From NCBI RefSeq assembly GCF_900764565.1, contig NZ_CAAFOM010000062.1, forward strand, positions 1 through 9,334: a DNA stretch of 9,334 nt. Reading direction: 5' to 3'. The notes below the pieces were generated by a model. It was not told where the DNA came from and did no database searches. It saw only the letters and a list, made by a program, of their open reading frames with translations. Of the stretch, positions 6,801 through 9,334 are shown piece after piece. Numbering within the stretch: the stretch's first letter is position 1; each line of letters starts with the position of its first letter. Origin of the DNA: an uncultured Catenibacterium sp. GTDB lineage: Bacteria > Bacillota_I > Bacilli_A > Erysipelotrichales > Coprobacillaceae. A program made the position numbers and the translations under genes.

Positions 6801-8859
6801 TGGTAACAAGTTATCATTTGATATTAAATTAAAGAACCCAGCTAAACCTGGAGATATCTTATTTGAAGCAGATGCTGACTATGGAACACATGATATCAGA
6901 ATCATGGAAGATGGTAAGTTAGGATTCACAAGAGAACTTTATAACTACTATTTTGATTATGAATTACCTGTAGGTAAGACAGTCAATATCGCAATCACTA
7001 CAGACCAGCAGAAGACAAGTTTATATGTTAATGGTGAATATGTATGTGATGCTAAAGGTAAATTCATTCATAATGATATTGTGAAGAAAGAAAACATCAC
7101 AAATGCAACATTCGCATTACCATTAGAAAGAATCGGTTCTAAGACAGAAACAGTTTCTGCAGTTATTGATAACGTAGTAGTCACTGAAAAAGCACCAGAA
7201 GTAGATCTTTACAACAAAGCATCTTGGACAGGAAAAGCAGAATCAGAAACACCAACATCTCATGGTGGTCAGAATGAAGGTATTATCGGTATGGCATTTG
7301 ATAATAAAGCTTCTACAATCTGGCATTCAGACTGGTCACAGGCTACAAAAGATAAGGTTCCTACTACATCAGGTGCTTCAGGAAGCGGTAAGGGTGCTGA
7401 TGGAAGCATCTGGACTGAAATTTCATTTGATAAAGCATATGAAATCAACCAGGTATCATTCACACCACGTCAGGACTCTAACAGTGGTCAGGTCACTAAA
7501 GCATCACTTTATATCCAGACTGAAAAGGATGGAGAATGGGTAGAAGTGGCTAAAGACCAGACATTTGCAGCTAATAAGTCAGAAAAAGTATTTACTTTTG
7601 ATAAACAGAATGTTTATGGATTCAAGTTTGTTGCAAGTCAGTCAAATGATGGATGGGTTGCTATTTCTGAATTCAATATTGCGAATAAAGAAGTAACTAA
7701 TAACACTTATACTGTTTATGTAGAAGCAGAAAAAGGTGGAAAAGTAAGTGGTGGTCAGGAAGTTGCAGCAGGTAAATCTGTGACTGTTACTGCAACACCT
7801 AATAGAGGATATGTATTTAAGGGATGGTATCGTCCTAACGGTGAAAAAGTATCTGATAAAGCAGAATACACATTCAATGTAAAGGGTAATACATCTTTAA
7901 TTGCGAAGTTTGAAAGATCTGCAGAAGCAGATGTTAAGATCACAAGTGTTCAGAAGTTAGATGATTTGACTGTTCTACAGGGTACTTCATTTGATAAGCT
8001 TAATCTACCAGAAAAGATTACTGTTACATTTGGAAACAATGAAACAGAAGAAGTAGATGTTACTTGGGATAAGAATGCTTATAATGCAGATGAATGCAAG
8101 ACATATGTACTAGAAGGTACATTCACATTACCAGAAGGTTTAGTAAATCCAGATGGATTAAAGGCTACAATCAAGGTCACTGTTGAAAAAGCACCAGCTA
8201 AGACATATACAGTTATTGTAGACGCTGATAAGAACATGGGAACTGTTTCTATGGATCAATCAGATGGTACTTATGAAGAAGGTACAAAAGCAACATTAAC
8301 AGCTACAGCAAATGATGGTTATGAATTTGTAAACTGGACAGATGCAGATGGAAAAGTAGTAAGTACTTCTAACCCATATACATTTGAAGTAAACGCAAAT
8401 ACTACACTTAAAGCAAACTTTAAGAAAGTAGAAGTAACACCAACAACACCTTCATCAAAAGATATCCTAGATGCAATCATTGCTGGTAATAAAGTACCAT
8501 CAGTAATTAAGAAGGGTGAAACAGAACTCGTTCTTCCTAAGGTTCCTGAAGGTTACAACATCAAGATTACTCAGGTAAGTCCTGAGGGTATCATCGCATT
8601 AGATGGTAAAGTAATTACACCTAAGAAGGATACAGATGTTCTTGTTACAATCTCAGTAACAGATGCAGAAGGCAAATCATTCTCTGCAGACTTCATCGTA
8701 AAAGTAGAAGGATTAAATGAATCTGATAAGGAAACTCCAAAAGATCCAACTGATGATAAGAAACCTGCTAAGACAGGAGATGCTACATCAATTGCAAGCT
8801 GGATTTCTATGATGACAATTGCAGGTGCAATGTTACTTAAGAGAAAAAGAAGATCATAA
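3805..8859 (+). CDS. Sortase-anchored multidomain glycoside hydrolase family 20 (beta-hexosaminidase / lacto-N-biosidase-like)
   Basis: A 1684-residue exported enzyme, expected to release GlcNAc/GalNAc-type or lacto-N-biose units from host glycans at the cell surface; the exact substrate is inference. Order: signal peptide 1-29 (cleavage after VYA); discoidin-like F5/8C (CBM32) ~31-169 and ~181-327; beta module ~335-420; GH20b ~432-553; GH20 barrel ~557-910; LamG-like ~943-1127; third F5/8C ~1131-1295; InlB-type repeats ~1300-1370 and ~1465-1541; Ig-like (Big_4) ~1374-1461; beta module ~1551-1636; sorting signal. The catalytic pair is D740-E741 in VHIGADEF. The usual DDQGW segment is replaced by HLSDNYIFLEQYG (597-609), a form I associate with the lacto-N-biosidase-like branch. 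The C-terminus has PAKTGD (1654-1659), a hydrophobic segment and KRKRRS, an LPXTG variant. Control is by promoter, cre and RAT/attenuator upstream. It is monocistronic, ending at the terminator after the stop. Confidence 0.93.
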   Translation: MNKKQGVIGLVATVMIANAAFVDVRPVYAVENLNLAKGCTVNASSYEVDSTSPSKAVDGDIKTRWGTAQNKADNEWIEINLGGEKTVRQININFERTDDAQNILGYKVELEENGQYKEVYRKTTKAKQAEIIQLDKDHKATKVKVTVLSADAGTINWKNVGINEIEVYSKLIEKADATPNKNHMANATITASSSEANTLSPDKVKDGSTEKANRWASDYETPTTNIWLNTKFAGLTLVKELKIHFFERDVAPMPSNVKSFDIKYKDKDGEEKLAQSFTNTKKGDGYNNEVVVRFKEPIEAKELKLCNFVAEATSWNNVSIAEMEVYSNEQTAQTATLNSVVSSIESQSKTIEADVNTLDMPAVPEGFTVRINGADLEQIIGADGKIVHPLVDKNVKVSYVVTETSTGKEKKTADVDYVVKGINEQVTGKNAKPTVIPEIQEWHSNSTEQISVNSLKTVTYTDDKLKTVVDEFVRDYKDFTGINLTVKKGASQASAFNFELKAPDTLLGDEGYTMDIQKDRINVASVHTTGNMYGMQTILQMYKENNEGYNIGKMRDYPRFKTRGFLFDVARKPVSLSMMKEVARTMRYYKMNDFQAHLSDNYIFLEQYGKGANENEAFKAYEAFRLESGLSNDKGETPTAKDYSISKKDFREFIQGERALGMNVVPEIDVPAHATSFTKVWPELMVQNKVSPLNRNRPLIDHLDVSKKETKDKIKEIFDDYTKGANPVFDGQTTVHIGADEFLSNYTAYRGFVNDLVPHLKETNTVRMWGGLSWIKDNPVTQIKREAIDNVEMNLWSADWADGLEMYDMGYKLINTIDDFGYMVPNGNKGRANAYGDLLNVNRIFNQFEANKVRVKGGAYKYVPSGDDQMLGAAFALWSDNIDKSASGLSESDLYWRFFDALPFYAEKTWAATGKEKGSADALAKLAQDKGTGPNTNPYYKENKKGENYENYDFNNGLKDSSENKRDLKAGKNAEVKDNALVLKDGVSYVTSPIKTLGNGNKLSFDIKLKNPAKPGDILFEADADYGTHDIRIMEDGKLGFTRELYNYYFDYELPVGKTVNIAITTDQQKTSLYVNGEYVCDAKGKFIHNDIVKKENITNATFALPLERIGSKTETVSAVIDNVVVTEKAPEVDLYNKASWTGKAESETPTSHGGQNEGIIGMAFDNKASTIWHSDWSQATKDKVPTTSGASGSGKGADGSIWTEISFDKAYEINQVSFTPRQDSNSGQVTKASLYIQTEKDGEWVEVAKDQTFAANKSEKVFTFDKQNVYGFKFVASQSNDGWVAISEFNIANKEVTNNTYTVYVEAEKGGKVSGGQEVAAGKSVTVTATPNRGYVFKGWYRPNGEKVSDKAEYTFNVKGNTSLIAKFERSAEADVKITSVQKLDDLTVLQGTSFDKLNLPEKITVTFGNNETEEVDVTWDKNAYNADECKTYVLEGTFTLPEGLVNPDGLKATIKVTVEKAPAKTYTVIVDADKNMGTVSMDQSDGTYEEGTKATLTATANDGYEFVNWTDADGKVVSTSNPYTFEVNANTTLKANFKKVEVTPTTPSSKDILDAIIAGNKVPSVIKKGETELVLPKVPEGYNIKITQVSPEGIIALDGKVITPKKDTDVLVTISVTDAEGKSFSADFIVKVEGLNESDKETPKDPTDDKKPAKTGDATSIASWISMMTIAGAMLLKRKRRS

Positions 8860-8874
8860 AATAATACCCCTTGA

Positions 8875-8905
8875 GAGATAGTATGAAAAATGCTATTTCT
8901 TTTTT
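8875..8905 (+). terminator. Rho-independent terminator after the GH20 gene
   Basis: GAGATAGTAT (8875-8884) pairs with ATGCTATTTC (8890-8899) over ten positions including two G-U pairs. The loop is GAAAA and six T follow (8900-8905). It starts 16 bases past the stop codon and separates the glycosidase from the TPR gene. Confidence 0.88.
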
Positions 8906-8937
8906 AGTTATTGCTATTCTTTTTCGGCGTGCTTTAT

Positions 8938-8943
8938 GGAGGT
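8938..8943 (+). promoter_or_regulatory. Ribosome binding site setting the TPR gene start
   Basis: GGAGGT ends six bases before ATG 8950, which fixes that start over an in-frame TTG at 8911 lying just after the terminator. Confidence 0.8.
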
Positions 8944-8949
8944 CTCATT

Positions 8950-9309
8950 ATGAATAAGGCAGATACACTATTAAAAATGATCCAAGATGCAATCAATTCT
9001 AATAATTATGCTCTTGCAGTACAATTAACTCAACAACTCTATGTTCTCTACAAAGAAACCCTAGGAGAAAATCATTCAGATACATTAAATACATTAGATG
9101 ATTTATCTGATTATTATGATAAATTAGGAGACTACAATCAAGCCATTGGTCTACAGGTATATGAAATATCAAAACAAGTACTTGGCTTACATCATCAAGA
9201 CACATTGGCAAGATTAAATAACCTTGCCGCTTATTATAATCATGCGAGAGACCATCATCTAGCCATAGAATTTTTTTTAAAGCTTAAAATAATGAAAAAG
9301 AAGTACTAG
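8950..9309 (+). CDS. TPR-repeat (TPR_12/kinesin-light-chain-like) protein, frame broken near the end
   Basis: A probably cytoplasmic helical-repeat protein; TPRs mediate protein contacts and no enzymatic part is seen. Repeats of about 42 residues: ~20-61 (AVQLTQQLYVLYKETLG, then ENHSDTLNTLDDLSDYYDKLGDY) and ~62-101 (AIGLQVYEISKQVLG, then LHHQDTLARLNNLAAYY). A third starts at ~102 (LAIEFFLKLK) and stops at residue 119 after a non-TPR ending, IMKKKY. From 9288 the -1 frame reads NNEKEVLGKYYSHTS and stays open to the window edge. This matches the missing second half of helix A plus the LG..HxxT linker. Adding one A to the run at 9286-9289 would restore a 17-residue AIE-to-VLG unit like the first repeat. 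So this is likely a longer gene with a -1 frameshift, a pseudogene, a programmed shift or a sequencing error. Its promoter is not evident; it may start just after the terminator at 8905. Confidence 0.75.
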   Translation: MNKADTLLKMIQDAINSNNYALAVQLTQQLYVLYKETLGENHSDTLNTLDDLSDYYDKLGDYNQAIGLQVYEISKQVLGLHHQDTLARLNNLAAYYNHARDHHLAIEFFLKLKIMKKKY

Positions 9310-9334
9310 GAAAATATTATTCACATACTTCACA

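Noticed and set aside
7269..7943. Minus-strand and alternate-frame ORFs inside the GH20 gene
   Set aside because: They are compositional shadows of a long gene with continuous domain evidence in its own frame.
8906..8937. Promoter TTGCTA-17-TTATGG for the TPR gene
   Set aside because: The -10 is poor and overlaps the ribosome binding site, leaving almost no leader. It is not supported.
9271..9279. T TTT TTA, a classic -1 slippery heptamer in the zero frame of the TPR gene
   Set aside because: A -1 slip here meets TAA at 9285-9287, before the TPR-like -1 sequence begins, so it cannot produce the longer protein. The A-run after that stop fits better.

Overview
The window looks like a chromosomal segment of a low-GC, Gram-positive gut Firmicute. 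The A/T-rich codon use, strong GGAGG-type ribosome binding sites, a sortase-anchored surface glycosidase, a Firmicutes-type glycogen branching enzyme and an IS150-like IS3 element all fit this. The PAKTGD-type sorting signal suggests an Erysipelotrichia (Catenibacterium/Holdemanella-like) host, but that is an inference.

Left part (minus strand): the first 225 codons of a glycogen branching enzyme (glgB), whose C-terminal part lies outside the window. Directly upstream of it is a complete-looking IS3-family element (787-2577). It has orfA, orfB, an A7 slippery site and imperfect terminal inverted repeats, but no visible target duplication. Beyond a 150-bp stretch with nothing recognisable is a short-chain dehydrogenase gene, also on the minus strand.

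Right part (plus strand): divergent from the dehydrogenase is a 1684-residue cell-wall-anchored family 20 glycoside hydrolase with three discoidin-like domains, a LamG-like domain, Ig-like and InlB-type repeat domains and a variant sortase signal. Its leader holds the most informative regulation in the window. There is a sigma-A promoter (TTGAAT-17-TATCAT), a 13/14 match to the CcpA cre consensus over the -10 box, and a near-canonical RAT site for a BglG/LicT/SacY antiterminator. The RAT overlaps the 5' arm of a Rho-independent terminator placed just before the gene. The simplest reading is that transcription stops in the leader unless a PTS sugar activates an antiterminator, and that preferred carbon sources also repress initiation. 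Neither the PTS nor the antiterminator gene is in this window. A strong terminator closes the gene. It is followed by a TPR-repeat protein whose frame breaks in an A-run near the window edge, while TPR-like coding continues in another frame.

The carbohydrate genes (glycogen branching, surface hexosaminidase) suggest a glycan-foraging locus, but they lie on opposite strands, are separated by an IS and do not form one operon.
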